Shown here: positions 51,906 to 62,984 of the stretch, piece after piece | Layout: each line of letters opens with the position of its first letter | How positions within the stretch are numbered: the first letter of the stretch is position 1 | Assembly: GCA_977006965.1 (NCBI GenBank) | Contig: OZ345366.1 | Coordinates: 496,001 to 560,000 of the forward strand | DNA from: Phymatolithon calcareum | Lineage: Eukaryota > Rhodophyta > Florideophyceae > Hapalidiales | Direction of reading: 5' to 3' | Length of the DNA: 64,000 nucleotides | The notes under the pieces: model-generated | Seen by the model: the letters and a program-made list of their open reading frames with translations, nothing else | The model's database searches: none | What the model was told of the DNA's origin: nothing | Translations under genes and position numbers: made by a program

Positions 51906-52640
51906 GAGCGTTTAACAGGGCGCCAAGAGGGAAGGCTGTGGGCCAAGACGGCATTGCCGTCGAGATGCTGCGCGCCAATAAGGAGGCCGGTTTCGGCATG
52001 GTCTTAACGCTATGGAAGACATGTGTCGAACCTTAAATGCCTCTCACGACAAGCCGACAACCAAAACTTATTCCAATACACAAGATGCGCCCAGTGCGCA
52101 TTGCGGCGAATTACATGCCTATCTCCTCACTAGCCAGGTCAGGAAAGTTATTGACTTCGCCTTAGACTCTTACATACGCGGGCATTATCGGATCAACAAG
52201 GCACAACTTAGCTTTCAAAGGGATAAGAGCACATATCTGGCGATACTCCGCGCAAAAAATACACTGCGTCATGGACACCTGCTCGTTGCGGTACTCGACG
52301 TATCGGCAGCTTACGACAGCGTTCCGAGGTCCATCCTCACCGAGAGGCTGAAGAGAAAATTTCCTTCCCACATAGCAAGGATGGTATCGTATCCGCTAAA
52401 GCCGTCGTCAATCACGTCGGCAGGAGACAAAACGAAAACCTGGTGCATTATTGACCGAGGAGTTCTTCAATAATCCTTACTCAGTCCGTTCCTATACAAT
52501 ATATTCAAGGATACCTTCGCCGAAGCCCCTGGGAAACTAACAGGAACAATGTCGGAGCACCGAGTGCAGATGTTTGCGGATAAAGCTCTCCTCCAGGCCA
52601 AGAACACCAAAGGGATAAAAAAAACTCCTTAAAATAGACT
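51906..52640 (+). pseudogene. Decayed non-LTR RT segment, inverted relative to its 3' half
   Basis: Plus strand: GKAVGQDGIAVEMLRANKE (RT entry motif), VLDVSAAYDSVPRSIL (palm, usually D..KAYD), RGVLQ-stop-SLLSPFLYNIF (normally RGVPQGSPLSP.LFNI) and FADKALLQAK (normally FADD, second Asp lost). This is the part that should precede the thumb and RNase H found on the minus strand next to it, so one element is split head to head, as produced by twin priming. Dead. Confidence 0.75.
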
Positions 52641-53212
52641 CAAAGTGTCGCAAAACGGCAATGAACAGTTCAGAACAAAAGAAGAGTTTGTTGCCTTTTG
52701 CGCGCTCAGTGTTGTAGAAGCTCACGAAGGTCCACGTGCTGTTCAAGAATTTTCGTCTCACACCAGTTAGTCGTCGTGAACCGCTATGACCGCTGGTTGC
52801 CCAAAACGGAGACCAGGCATGGCGCGACGACTCCACCGGCTACTTCTCTCCGTGCGCTCCTGAAGGAGCACTGAGCCGACCAAAACTTGTTGATTCTTCT
52901 TCCGACTGCATTCAGACTCAATGTGGTGCTCGAGTGCTGTCGTATTTGTACCGTTACGAATCTGGTCAATGGCGGTGTAGATTGAAGTTCTGGCCCGTCA
53001 AAGCCAATCATACAGTCTTTGAACTTCCTCGAACGGTCACGAGAACACGCGACTGTCTGCCAAACGGAGTCTGTGCGCACTTCGCAGGACGTAATTCAAT
53101 TTTTGCTTATGACAGTATTCGAACCGGCGACCTCAAACAATCCTGCCCGTATCATACCGCAGTATGAGCGGCTAGTTGTGCGGAGGCAGTTTCACCACTA
53201 ACCACCGGTGGG
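52641..53212. other. Unassigned stretch
   Basis: Short frames in both strands without domains (52537-53080 minus, 52934-53200 plus). No repeat matched within the window. Confidence 0.35.
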
Positions 53213-53905
53213 TGGGTTTCTTTTACAAGCACGTGTTTGGAAACTATGCTGAACATCGGAGAAAGCGGACGCGTGCGTTGTGCGGACTCGACAACCCGGT
53301 GATGAGGAGAGCCCACCAGGCTGCAATGTTCGCTAGGAGCCTGGTAAGACGGAAAAGTACCTGGAAGATGCAGATGAATATTCAGGAAGAGAAGAGGATC
53401 TGGAAGACGTATCGAAAGATATTGGGTATCTCAGAGAAGAGGAGGACCTCAAAGAGGTGTTGAAACAAGCGGAAGACTGTATGCTGTCGGAGAAGCGCGG
53501 ACTAGAGGACACAGTTGAAGACTTAATGACGGAAGAAGAAGGGCGGACAATAAGAATATTCATAGACAAACCGAACAAGCTACCAAAAGTACTACATATA
53601 AGAGACAGAACAACACTTCTGAGATGCGAAAGAGTTATTTTGAACATAGCCCCGCTGTGGAGAAAATCGACTTTGCCGACATACTTTTGAATTGGTGGTT
53701 ATATTGAGCTTGCAGTGCTTCAACGAGCACATCGTTTCGCGGAAATGGACTAGGAGACTGAATATGAATTCAAAGACTCACTCGGGCCCTCACTGGAAGA
53801 GAAATTCGAATTAAGGAGATCTTAGGACAGTAGAGCGTGGTCGATACGGAAGACAGCGAGAAGCTGCCCTGTAACTCAAAGTGAGGGTTTGGGAACATTA
53901 TGACC
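53213..53905 (+). pseudogene. P-family copy P3, frameshifted
   Basis: Plus strand. First frame: GFFYKHVFGNYAEHRRKR and RAHQAAMFARSLVRRK; after frameshifts in the coiled-coil part the second frame resumes with MLKQAEDCMLSEKRG, then LPKVLHIRDRTTLLRCER and IAPLWRK. 3' coding remnants and the shared 3' end (CTCAAAGTGAGGGTTTGGGA) follow to about 53905. The N-terminal start block is missing. It aligns with copy P2 at nucleotide level through the 3' non-coding end. Confidence 0.6.
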
Positions 53906-54541
53906 GACTTCTCGAGAAAACATACCTTTCGCGCAAGGAGCTTGAAACAATTAACTCCATTTTTTGCGAAAAAAATGAATCTCTCGAATCCTCCTCTTCT
54001 GGGTATTGACCTGCGCGAGTCTTGCGTTAAGGAAAAAAGTTCGCCAAATTCGGCAAAGTTGTGTATGATCGAATTTTTTCCCAAGATAAAAGTAATTCAA
54101 AAAATAGGATAGCGGGTACTTGTTGCACCTCCGAGCTTGGTAGAGTAGGTTAAGCTGGGAGAGAACATTGCTTATGGGCTAGACTGGATTGGTAGGACTA
54201 AAGACTACAGGTATGGGGAGCGATTATTTTTAAAAGTAGTACTTTTTAATCGTTCTCAGTAACACGCTTGAGACTGTAAAGGAGATACATTTCAGCTGCT
54301 ACAGACCTGTAGCTTATTGTAGCATTCGTATATGATCCTTCCGAAAGTTTTATGTCGTGACCCTAGCTGCAAAACCCCACTTCAGGGTGTAAAAAAAGCT
54401 TGGAGTCCACTATTCGCTCATTGGCAGTTCGAGCTCGCAATTCTTATCCTTGGGTTTTCTATTCCATATCATCGTAAAAGACAATGGTAAAGCAGAGTAG
54501 CTGATCCAGTGCTTCTTCGGTCATCTTGGTCTCTTCTCTGG

Positions 54542-55120
54542 TCAACTCGCATCTGGACAAATGATTTCCAACTGTGTCCATGAGCCCGTTGTACGATTTC
54601 GCCAATTTTTTTCTTGGAGTGTACTGCTCAGTGGCAGAAATCTACCAAACGCCCACTTCACTGCTAAGAGACGGTGTCGTACTTTCGAAAGCCTTACGAT
54701 CGCTGGAATTGATCCGAGGATATCATACGGTATCTTTCTCCTTTTGCTTGTCTCCAAGGATTCTCCTTCATCCTTGAAGAGTGATGTTTTTGGTGAGCTC
54801 GCTGAAATTCCGTGCTTGAGATACTCCAACGCGTTCTTGAACTGCTCATACCTTAGCATTGCTGCCATATCCCGACATACCCATTGCAGTTCATCCACAT
54901 CTCTTGAGTCCCTTGGGACGTCCTGTAGGCTCTCTTTTCTTGCCTTTGCTCTCTCGAGCATTCTGAGCGCTAAAACCATTCTCGCGTCTTCAGCTGCTTG
55001 GATGCGATAGAGAAGACGAAGTATTGCAGACCGGTTTTGCGCAATTGGTCCAAGAACATGTGAGAAAAAGGTCCTCTCTCTCTCATCAATAGCTGCCCAG
55101 ATTCTCGGCGCCCATGGCAC
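54542..55120 (-). CDS. P-family protein, divergent subfamily, open copy
   Basis: 192 codons from a GTG; no ATG is available near the N-terminus, and the frame remains open about 22 codons further upstream to a TAA. Start block IWAAIDERERTFFSHVLG corresponds to LLSAIESAEGLFYKKVFG of P1; further upstream KLGIHKVPWAP corresponds to KWEYALHVTPL, so the family protein once extended further. The middle is Arg/Glu-rich helical, and the C-terminal block SIPAIVRLSKVRHRLLAVKW with AFGRFLPLS is the best conserved part. Fragments of this subfamily are at 46659, 41923 and 12866. Open but without a conventional start, so it may be an exon, a truncated retrocopy or a non-functional relic. Confidence 0.45.
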   Translation of the reverse strand: MPWAPRIWAAIDERERTFFSHVLGPIAQNRSAILRLLYRIQAAEDARMVLALRMLERAKARKESLQDVPRDSRDVDELQWVCRDMAAMLRYEQFKNALEYLKHGISASSPKTSLFKDEGESLETSKRRKIPYDILGSIPAIVRLSKVRHRLLAVKWAFGRFLPLSSTLQEKNWRNRTTGSWTQLEIICPDAS

Positions 55121-55219
55121 TTTGTGTATTCCCAGCTTGGCTATATTAGGGCCTTGTACGTCTTCATAGCTTTAATAGCGTTAATACGCATTGAAACACC
55201 AAGGGGTCTTAATTTTTTT

Positions 55220-55345
55220 TATCTTTCAAGTTTATTTAAAAGCCCCACAGACTTACGAAGATATGGGCAAGGCTTCCTCTGATGCTACCTACCTTTGTGC
55301 AGCTCACGAAACGTCCACCAGAATGGCGGACGGGAAAACTCAGGA
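55220..55345 (+). repeat. Dispersed W repeat copy
   Basis: AAGTTTATTTAAAAGCCCC through GCTCACGAAACG to CGGACGGGAAAAC, nearly identical to 41330-41440. It lies just upstream of the P-family ORF at 54542-55120 in that ORF's orientation, as the 41330 copy does for P2. Confidence 0.65.
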
Positions 55346-55357
55346 CTCAAAGTAGTC

Positions 55358-55705
55358 CTATCTCAGTCCTCTAAGGGGTCTTAACTGATACACAGCGATC
55401 GTGGCGTTCCGGATGCGCTCGAGCATTCTTGTCCCGGTTACTCGCTGGCTGCTCAGTGAGATTCCAAGAAATGAAACCTCTTTGACTTTCTCCAGTGTTT
55501 TGCTTGACAGCTTGAAGTTAAATGATCGCGTGTCCGCTGACAGAAGAACCTCACGATTTCTGGCGTTCGTGTTCCAGGTCATTTGCCGGTCTCTTCCACA
55601 TTTGGATGCAATGTGTAAAAGTCTTTATAGTCCAGCTGGTGATTTAGCCGTTAGGAGCACATCGTACGCAACAGTACTCCTGCCACATCAGTGACTTCTC
55701 TTGGC
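55358..55705 (-). pseudogene. Non-LTR RT fragment of a different lineage
   Basis: Minus strand: AYDVLLTAKSPAGL (from F/YADDVLL) then LLHIASKCGRDRQMTWNTN ARN and VKEVSFLGISLSSQRV, the usual order of RT motif C, the N..K.......L block and the YLG.L thumb. A stop and the loss of the first Asp show decay. Sequence differs clearly from the 42280 family. Confidence 0.65.
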
Positions 55706-57672
55706 ACTTGGCTACTTCATTCGGCGAACTCGTCCATGAACAGCTGTCAAACAGAACCGCACTATCCTAGAAGGCAGACTTTGAGGGCGAATAATACAAT
55801 TACGAGGGGCGTTCGAAACGTGTACAGTGACATGAAAAGTTTTTCCCCTCCTGTATTGTACGCACCCGCGCGTGGCACAGGACCCCTTCGGTTGCTGCGA
55901 AGGGACCCGTCCCGAAAGGGGCGAGCAGGAGGCAGAGAAGGCACTCGGGAAGCGATAAGTTTCTCCACCAACGTACCTGGACGAGACGTGAAAGCCGCGG
56001 TCAAACTCGCTAACGATAGGATAGAATGGAAGAAATTTAGACCCTCGAAGAGCTGCTAGCCTCATTGGGGGAAAAGGCAAAATGAATGAAGGAAAAAGTG
56101 ACTTGAAACTTTCGGTATATTGACATGGGAGATAGTGGATCATATGATACAGGTGCTCAAAATGTTTTTTCGTGGAAGGAAAAGGAAGAGTGAATGCTCT
56201 GTAGATATTAAACTACAGAGTCGAGAGCCAAGGGCGGTTTTGTTCTCTGGGAACTGAAACGGAACCCAGGAAAATGAAATAGAAAGAAGAATTAGTGGTC
56301 TGCGCGCATGGCTGCTTTCTTGGTACAATATTGGAAAAGATGCTGCGCGGTTTATAGATTTTTAGTTCCTTGACCATTTTTCTCCATTTCACTGGCGCGA
56401 CGCACCCGGTTAGGACATAAGGTCATTGCTAGGCTCCTGACGCTTTTCTATAACGCAAGAAAGCGAAGGCAAAGAAAATGAATCCCAGTCGAGAGCGGAT
56501 GAGAGAAACAGAAATGCCGAAAACCAGAAAGGCATGTTGAAATCAGACAGATACATTTAAAGGAGAAGAAATAAGACGAAAAGGATCCTTCGGAGGAATG
56601 TATCTGAATAGAAAACCAGTTCAGGCGGACTGATCAAATGCATGCTAGAGCCCGAAAAGACCTGTTCTATCTGTGGCAACATAAGACGCGGTCGCAGTAG
56701 TATACTTGTGCACAGTGCACTTCAACTCTCGGACATAGTACGAGAGAATGTCCGCAGCACCTCCAGTGAGATGCAGGGAGCAATAAAACAGCGATTTCTG
56801 GGGTACTTTCCGAAACCCTATCGCGACACGGACAGGTCGCGCATTCGATACATGGCGGTGGCGGCAATGTTTGTGGCTGCACATCAAAAACGTGTCCGCA
56901 ATCACAGCATACACCGCCGACGCGGGACAGTGGCCTTTGCCTCCGAAGCGGAGGCGGTGTGGGTAGTCTGTGCGGATTCGCAGTCCTAGGCGGGTGCATA
57001 GGCGTGCGCCTCTCTGGCGTTTGAACCATCTGCGGTACTCGCCTGTGGCTGCGGTGTGCGCGAGGTAGTGCGGAGGGCAGCTCCATTTGCGGCAGCTGTG
57101 ATGGAGGGTGAGGTGCTGTGCGGGCCGGCGAACGCGACAGCTCAGGCGGGATATGGTAGAATCCGGCAGACATTTTGGCAACGTCCCTGCTACTAGGGAA
57201 CTAACCTTTGGCGACATGCGGACAGCAAGCCATAGGGATGCTCTCATTAGCCGGTGCACTTAAGTGCTATTTGACTGCGCAAGCATATTGGCAATTGTTC
57301 CAATTTTACTCGTCCTGATAAAAGCAAGGATCGAATAACATTTCTTGGTTAACTCAAGATTCAAATATTTCACGTGGCACATTTTTCTAAGACTTTCATC
57401 ATTGTTGGAAACAATATTGGCGACTGGACATAAACTTATGTCTCCACAGAGCACCCAGACGGAAAGCAGGAAGCCATCTCTTCCACATTTATGAAAATTA
57501 ACCTCAGCTATTTTTCTTTAGACGAGCCTAGATCTGCATTTCTCACTCGCCAAACTTCTGTGTCATGACATCGTGACTCCAGCGAAAAAACTTTGAAAGG
57601 CGAGAACCAAACAAAATTAATTCAGAGATATGACATCATTTTTGCGAAGAGGGTCTCATCATAAACCTTCCA
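55706..57672. other. Unassigned stretch
   Basis: Plus frame 56642-56989 begins with a CSICGNI motif and VHSALQLSDIVRENV, weakly like the C-terminal zinc region of non-LTR ORF2; low certainty. The antisense 204-codon frame over it has no recognisable content. Near 55797 GAGGGGCGTTCGAAACGTG is reminiscent of mariner-type ends, but I found no partner terminus. Confidence 0.35.
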
Positions 57673-57677
57673 AGCAC

Positions 57678-57750
57678 AGAAAACACATGAGGGAACATAC
57701 GGAACATGGCGAAAAATTAATTTTTCGCCATGTTCCGTCATGTGTTTTCT
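57678..57750. repeat. Long palindrome with perfect 38-bp core
   Basis: Perfect core 57700-57737 (CGGAACATGGCGAAAAATT and its complement, no loop). Outer arms AGAAAACACATGA (57678-57690) and TCATGTGTTTTCT (57738-57750) are also perfect, with a 9-nt bulge (GGGAACATA) on the left only. Confidence 0.85.
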
Positions 57751-58038
57751 AATCTTCCAGGGTTCGCCACAATGCCCAACGAAATGCTTCCCAGGAGAGT
57801 GCGGGAAATAGCGATTTTTCTCATTTTCAACTTTTTAACACAGTTGACGAATTTTTATCGACCTGTTGATATCACGGTTAGATTTTTAATCATTGATTGT
57901 CCATTTGAAACAAGCTTACACGCTTGGACCATGCATAGGCATGGAAGACTATTGCTGACACTTCGGCAGAAGCAACGTATCCATTTGCAAAACTATCATA
58001 CGTATGATACGCAAAGTTACGGATCTGGATTTCCCAAG

Positions 58039-58503
58039 CGAAACTTTTCGAAACTTTTGCGAAACTTTCGATGAGAACACGTGTCATGAAACGTGCCAAA
58101 ATCGAAACTTTCGCAGTAGCCGAATTCTCATTGGCCAGATTCTGTTTGCAGTTTGTCTATATTTCAATTCCTTAGCGAAACTTTGTAGACCTGAACGAGA
58201 TCTTGCCATTGATATGAAAAAATCCAAAAATGTCCCACATTCTTCCTGCGAAACTTGCTCCTAGAAATCGAAACTTTCCCGTTTTTGGCGAAACTTTCGA
58301 CTTTCGTTTGCAAATTTCGCTGGGAAGGAGCGGAAGTTTTAAAATTTTGTTAGCGAAACTTTGTAGTTCCAATACTGAAGAGGAAATTTGTGCTAAGAAA
58401 GAAGGAATTGCGACTGTCCTTTTGGGAAGTATTGCCTCGATAAGAACAGGAAATCGAAACTTTCGATCACCTGTTTTGTCAACGCGAAAGTTAAACGAAA
58501 CTT
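58039..58503 (+). repeat. Array of CGAAACTT / CGAAACTTTCG motifs
   Basis: CGAAACTT occurs at 58039, 58049, 58060, 58103, 58176, 58249, 58269, 58289, 58354, 58455 and 58496; one further half in reverse (GCGAAAGTT) is near 58484. About half are the full near-palindrome CGAAACTTTCG. The first three are 10-11 bp apart, others irregular, with unrelated DNA between them. Short frames through the array are incidental. Confidence 0.75.
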
Positions 58504-58871
58504 TCGCTTGGCAAATTTCACGGGTAGCCGTTTAGTTCCGTAACGCACGAATCCACTACGTAGCTGACGATAATAATGCACGGCACGTGCATATGAATCA
58601 GAAAACAATTATAAAACACAATATGGTGTATCATATGGATCGTTAATTTGAAACTAATTGAACTGCAACCCTATTGGGCACATGTGCCTGTTTTTTTCCG
58701 TATAGTCTCTATAAGTCGTTGAGCATGGTCCGTTTCTTCCGAAGTATCGAAATATTGGTATTTCCCGCATTCTCCAGACCAATATTGCCTACCATAAACC
58801 AATTAGATTCATCAAATTGAGATGAATCACGATTAACTGGCGAGTTCTCTGATCAACAACGAAGGGTTGGG

Positions 58872-59619
58872 CGGAGAAAGAGAGAGGACCTGACCGGACC
58901 GAACGGACCACAAGCGACAAAGGACAAGATTCCGGCGCGGGCGCAAGTGGCCGCAGCAGTAATGCTGTGCAACGCGATTCTTCTGACGGTAATTCCGTCG
59001 GAAATGGCTGGCGCCATCGCGAACGCGCTCGCCTGGGACTCGGCAAATCGAGAACTTGCCACGCTCGAAATACCAGACCCAACCCTGCCGTCGCTGGATT
59101 TCCAAGAAATCTTGCGAATTTAAGCGGATTTGATACAGGCCGGTTATGATAACCGGTCCGGCTACCCGTGCACCTGTGCGTCACAGGAAGGAGCCAAGAG
59201 TTCAGTCAGGAATTTTTCCCGGCTACATTGCAGGGTTTTTTGAAATGACAAGAGCTGTGCTCCGCCTTCCCCAGGGGAGAAGACTATCGCCTTCTGGTAC
59301 TACTGTAGTACATGGATTCCGCCCTGTGTGGTGTGCCGCAACGCTCAAGGAAGCTGGGAGAGAAGACAGAAGGAAATGAAAGAAGGCAGAGAGAAGATTA
59401 GCTTCCGTGAACGTCCTAAATGGTTTCCAACCCGAGCATCCCTTTGAAGGACGGCGAATGAAGATTGGCTGTGTAGCGATATGGATGTTAAGCTGGACCA
59501 TGATTTGCACCTTGTGCAGCTTGGACAGCTGTTGTGACATCAAGTACCATTCTACTAGAACCGTAAGGATGCGGAGTTGTTCCATCAGCTTCGAGAAATC
59601 CCGCAGTACAAGAAAGAAA
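58872..59619 (+). mobile_element. GAA/GAAA-tailed retroposon Z2
   Basis: 748 bp between 11-bp direct repeats GAAGGGTTGGG (58861-58871 and 59620-59630). Tail ACAAGAAAGAAAG. It contains the C-terminal end of the Z-family ORF (to the stop at 59121-59123; blocks AWDSANRELATLEIPD and LDFQEILRI), then about 500 bp of 3' sequence shared with Z1 in inverse orientation. 5'-truncated, no start codon. Confidence 0.78.
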
Positions 59620-59630
59620 GAAGGGTTGGG

Positions 59631-61535
59631 CAGTGAGGACACGAAATTCAACAATAGCGAATACCTTCGATAGACGATCTAGTGCGAGGGAATAGTACTG
59701 CGCAGAATGGGAGCTCGACTAAGTCTATCGGACAAGAACTACTCGATATGACAATGAGGTAGACTACAAGAGTCCTCACAAGCCCACCGGCAAACTCTTT
59801 TGTCGGTATTCTCAGAGAGACAATTCATGACTTTAAAATCAGTGACCCTTTGCCGACAACAATGAAAATAGAACGAATTTGCGGTTTGGCGCACGAAAAA
59901 ATTGCCAGACTCTGCACAGGACCCGCATGTGTTTATGTACATGGAAAATAATTTACACAAATGACTATGACGTCATGGCGTTTGCCACATTTACTAAAAT
60001 GAGAGAAGAGGCTTTAAATTGACGCATTTAGGGTGCGGAGCGGAGCCGTCGTATGGGCCGGTGATTACCCAGGACTCAAAAATATCTACTGTATACAGTA
60101 GACGTCTAAGGTTGATCGCCACCACTGTAAGCTGGGTGCACTGCAAGCAGGGCTAAGACCAATTAAATTGATAATAATTGCGAAGAAAATAACAATTTCC
60201 CAATTTCATTTCTATTGGACGCGTAGAGGGAATTCAAATTGCAAGTACATCAGCATACTCATTTATTATTGCAATTACCTCAAGTTGTGAAAAGCAACTC
60301 AGATGACTTGAAAGTTCTGTCTAGTCGATAGCGCAAACTCGTTACTAAGTAGCAATATCTATTGTACTCTCTTTAATTTCTGCAATCAAAATTACAATTG
60401 GTGAATAGGCTTCAGGATTTATCGAATTGCAATTAATTAGAATTGCGATTTAATTCGTTTGAGACCCAACTGCCGGTGAAGCGCGTGAAAAGTTTCAGAA
60501 GTTCTTGAGCCGCTTGGAGGTCAGAATACGTACACCGCATTCGAATCTAGAGCCGGTCATATCCGTCGATGGCCGGCGGGTGAAATTCTATGCCTATAGC
60601 GCTTGATGGCGAACTATATTGTCTCAGCTTATCTTTCTAGGCGCTATCGACCGCTCACTAGGGGATTCAACCGGCTTTGCGGGTGCAAGGAAGAAGAGTG
60701 TTGGGGTGAGGGGATACGGATGTGTCGGAGATGAAGATATCGAACCTCCGCAATGAATTACGTGCAAGATCTACGTCTTGTAAAAGTGATTTCTTTCGGT
60801 GGATATGAAGTTCAGGTGCCATTGTCTGGTCTACAACTATCACCTGACCCAGCCGAGGAGAACTTTATGGCTCCAGGTGCTCCCCTCCACAGAGGGGCAT
60901 ACAGGCATATTGACCGTATGTGTAGAGCATGGCAGGTGATCTAGCGTAGCAGAAGGAGCATGTCTGCTCCAAAGCAGATGTCCATCTTGGTTGTTCACAT
61001 GTCGGGATCAACGCGAGTACCAATATTGCTGCGAACGGTAACAATAGAATGCATTCGAAGTTACTGTAACCCGAAAGAGAAGAGCTGCACCGATGCATAA
61101 CTACATTTAGAATGATACTGAAGGCTCTTTAAAGTCAATCTGAAAGTTGGATTATCTCAAAGAATAGATTGCGAACCGACAAACCGTCATAGTATACCTA
61201 TTTCTACATTGGAAACTCATGAACCACGGATCGAGGGAATTGCTGGTGCTCTCTTGTGCATCGGCCCAGAAGTAGCCGGAAATGGAATATGAACCGTCGA
61301 ACGCCACGGGACTGTAAAGGGTTTTCTAGAATTTGGTTGCTAACATTCAGATATCAAAAGGGGGTAAATCAACTCAAAACATACGAAACGAGAATTGGGC
61401 CTTTAGCTAAGTCACTAGCCACCTTCGTAGGGAAGTACTTACTCCATACCGACAACGCGACACTCAAGTGCAAACGAAAGCAATCGAGGCCAGCTCTGCA
61501 AGGCGAAGACAATAGCAACTCCAAAAAAGTGCTCA
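59631..61535. other. Intergenic stretch, AT-rich centre
   Basis: No gene recognised. 60147-60474 is AT-rich with loosely inverted ends (CAGGGCTAAGACC and CAGTTGGGTCTC on the complement) and may be a decayed hAT-type MITE; no clean target duplication is visible. A 63-codon plus frame at 60753-60944 has no known domain. Confidence 0.35.
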
Positions 61536-62984
61536 TTACTTTATTCCCAGAGATCTAATCCCCATCTTGACTAAACTATCTATCGCAAAAAGCAGACGAC
61601 TGCCTCGTGCGGCCCCGCGAACCTGCACAACCCGAGAATCGCTAAATCTCCTTCTCAGCTCACTATCGTTAACGTTCTCCACGCCTTCCACAGAGCGCCT
61701 TGATGGCGGCGCTTCGACCGTTTGCTCAGTAGATCTCCTTTCGCCATCCCATATCCCCACCTCCTCTACATTACCCACGCTACCCACGGCTAGTGCCGCT
61801 GGTGCAATACCTCGCACTGGGGCACCGTTCGAAGACAATGGGGTGGGCACTCCTGTCGGAGAGTCAATCGATGAGACAGGATTTGGGCAAGCAGTGTCAA
61901 CTGCAGTCGATTCACCGGTGAGTTCGCTATCAGTCGTCCCGCTGACAGAACTTAAGGCCGAAAAAGCCTCTCCAAACGGAGCGAATGCTGATGGACTTTC
62001 CACAGAATTCGCGTCCTCGGTGACGGAATGCAATTGGGAATCCATATCCCAGACACGCACAGAACCGTCAATGCCAGCTCCGACAACAAGCTGTCCGTCC
62101 CTGCTCAAAGCGCAGCCCCGTACGAGCCCTGTGTGTCCGACGAGTGCGAAGACGGGCACTTTTGACGGTTTTCTCCACACGGCAAACGCGTACCCTTTCT
62201 GTGCGGCGACCACAGTGTGCCCGTCCGGAGAGACAGCCACAGACGGGGTGAGCGGATGTACGTACCCGTCAAGTTCACGGTCTCTTTTGCTGCGTAGTAT
62301 GCCAAAAACTTTGAGCTTTTCAAAGGACGCCAGCACTACGCGTCTTGCATCACCGGCCAAAGCGAGGTCGAATGCTTTGTTCGGGTTTATGACACGCCTG
62401 TACATTTGTCTCTGGCCTGTTGAACCGTCCAGAATAAAAAAGCCCGTGTCTGTGGCTAACGCCACAAGTTCGCAATGAGCAGACACAGATATTGATGCAC
62501 GGCCCCACCACATGGAATAGGTCCACTGTCGCTCGGCACGACCCGCGGGAAGACGATAGCGCATGACGAGACCTCGTATGGATGCGGAATTGAAATATGT
62601 TGCTATCAGAATGTCGCCATTGTCCGATAGCGCTGCACCATACGCGACGTCGTACCCCACAACGCGGAGACAGAGCGGTGGAGTTGATGCATTCGCCGCG
62701 GTGCGCCACACGCGGACGGCGCCGTCGTTGCACGCGGCTGCTGCCACGGAGGCGTTTTTGGAGAGAGTGCATTGCCACCCTACGTCCGGGGTCTTGGCGA
62801 GGAGACGGCCGCGAAAAGCGCGGCGGTTTAACGTCCACAGCCGAACGGTGTGATCGTCGCCTGTTGAGATAGCGTGCGTCGGCGGGGAGGAGAGAGCGAC
62901 GAAAGTCGAGAAATCAGTGTGGGCTGGGAAGGAATGGATGGGGGCGATCGAAGTAGCCAGTTGGTGATGTCCCTGCTGCGGCAT
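61536..62984 (-). CDS. WD40-repeat protein
   Basis: 482 codons from the first ATG of the frame (62984). The frame stays open another 67 codons upstream without ATG, with an Arg/Ala/Ser-rich composition, so an upstream exon or non-ATG start cannot be excluded. WD-type blades are visible: THAISTGDDHTVRLWTLN, AAAACNDGAVRVWRTA, a degenerate pair around SDNGDILIATY and VALATDTGFFILDGSTG, SPDGHTVVAAQKGYAFAVWR, and GHTGLVRGCALSRDGQLV ending VRVWDMD (about residue 310). The last 170 residues are Ser/Thr/Pro-rich, low complexity, then RRRFSDSRVVQVRG and a helical end. A beta-propeller scaffold; no partner or pathway can be named from sequence. Intronless; codon use and GC resemble the other host genes. 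Confidence 0.82.
   Translation of the reverse strand: MPQQGHHQLATSIAPIHSFPAHTDFSTFVALSSPPTHAISTGDDHTVRLWTLNRRAFRGRLLAKTPDVGWQCTLSKNASVAAAACNDGAVRVWRTAANASTPPLCLRVVGYDVAYGAALSDNGDILIATYFNSASIRGLVMRYRLPAGRAERQWTYSMWWGRASISVSAHCELVALATDTGFFILDGSTGQRQMYRRVINPNKAFDLALAGDARRVVLASFEKLKVFGILRSKRDRELDGYVHPLTPSVAVSPDGHTVVAAQKGYAFAVWRKPSKVPVFALVGHTGLVRGCALSRDGQLVVGAGIDGSVRVWDMDSQLHSVTEDANSVESPSAFAPFGEAFSALSSVSGTTDSELTGESTAVDTACPNPVSSIDSPTGVPTPLSSNGAPVRGIAPAALAVGSVGNVEEVGIWDGERRSTEQTVEAPPSRRSVEGVENVNDSELRRRFSDSRVVQVRGAARGSRLLFAIDSLVKMGIRSLGIK

Noticed and set aside
55797-55830. Mariner terminus
   Set aside because: Resemblance of one end only; no second terminus, TA flank or transposase found nearby.
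55712-56143. 143-codon minus-strand frame
   Set aside because: No recognisable motif, starts without ATG support, lies among decayed transposon DNA.
56645-57259. 204-codon minus-strand frame
   Set aside because: No domain; rich in Cys/His/Arg in the manner of a random antisense frame, and the plus strand of the same stretch gives a more credible (still weak) transposon fragment.
60147-60474. Third hAT-type MITE
   Set aside because: Ends are only loosely inverted and the 8 bases on either side do not match; kept as a possibility in the intergenic entry.
61567-62478. 303-codon plus-strand frame opposite the WD40 gene
   Set aside because: Antisense shadow of the WD40 gene; the minus strand shows clear WD repeats and the plus frame only Ser/Thr/Pro-rich noise.
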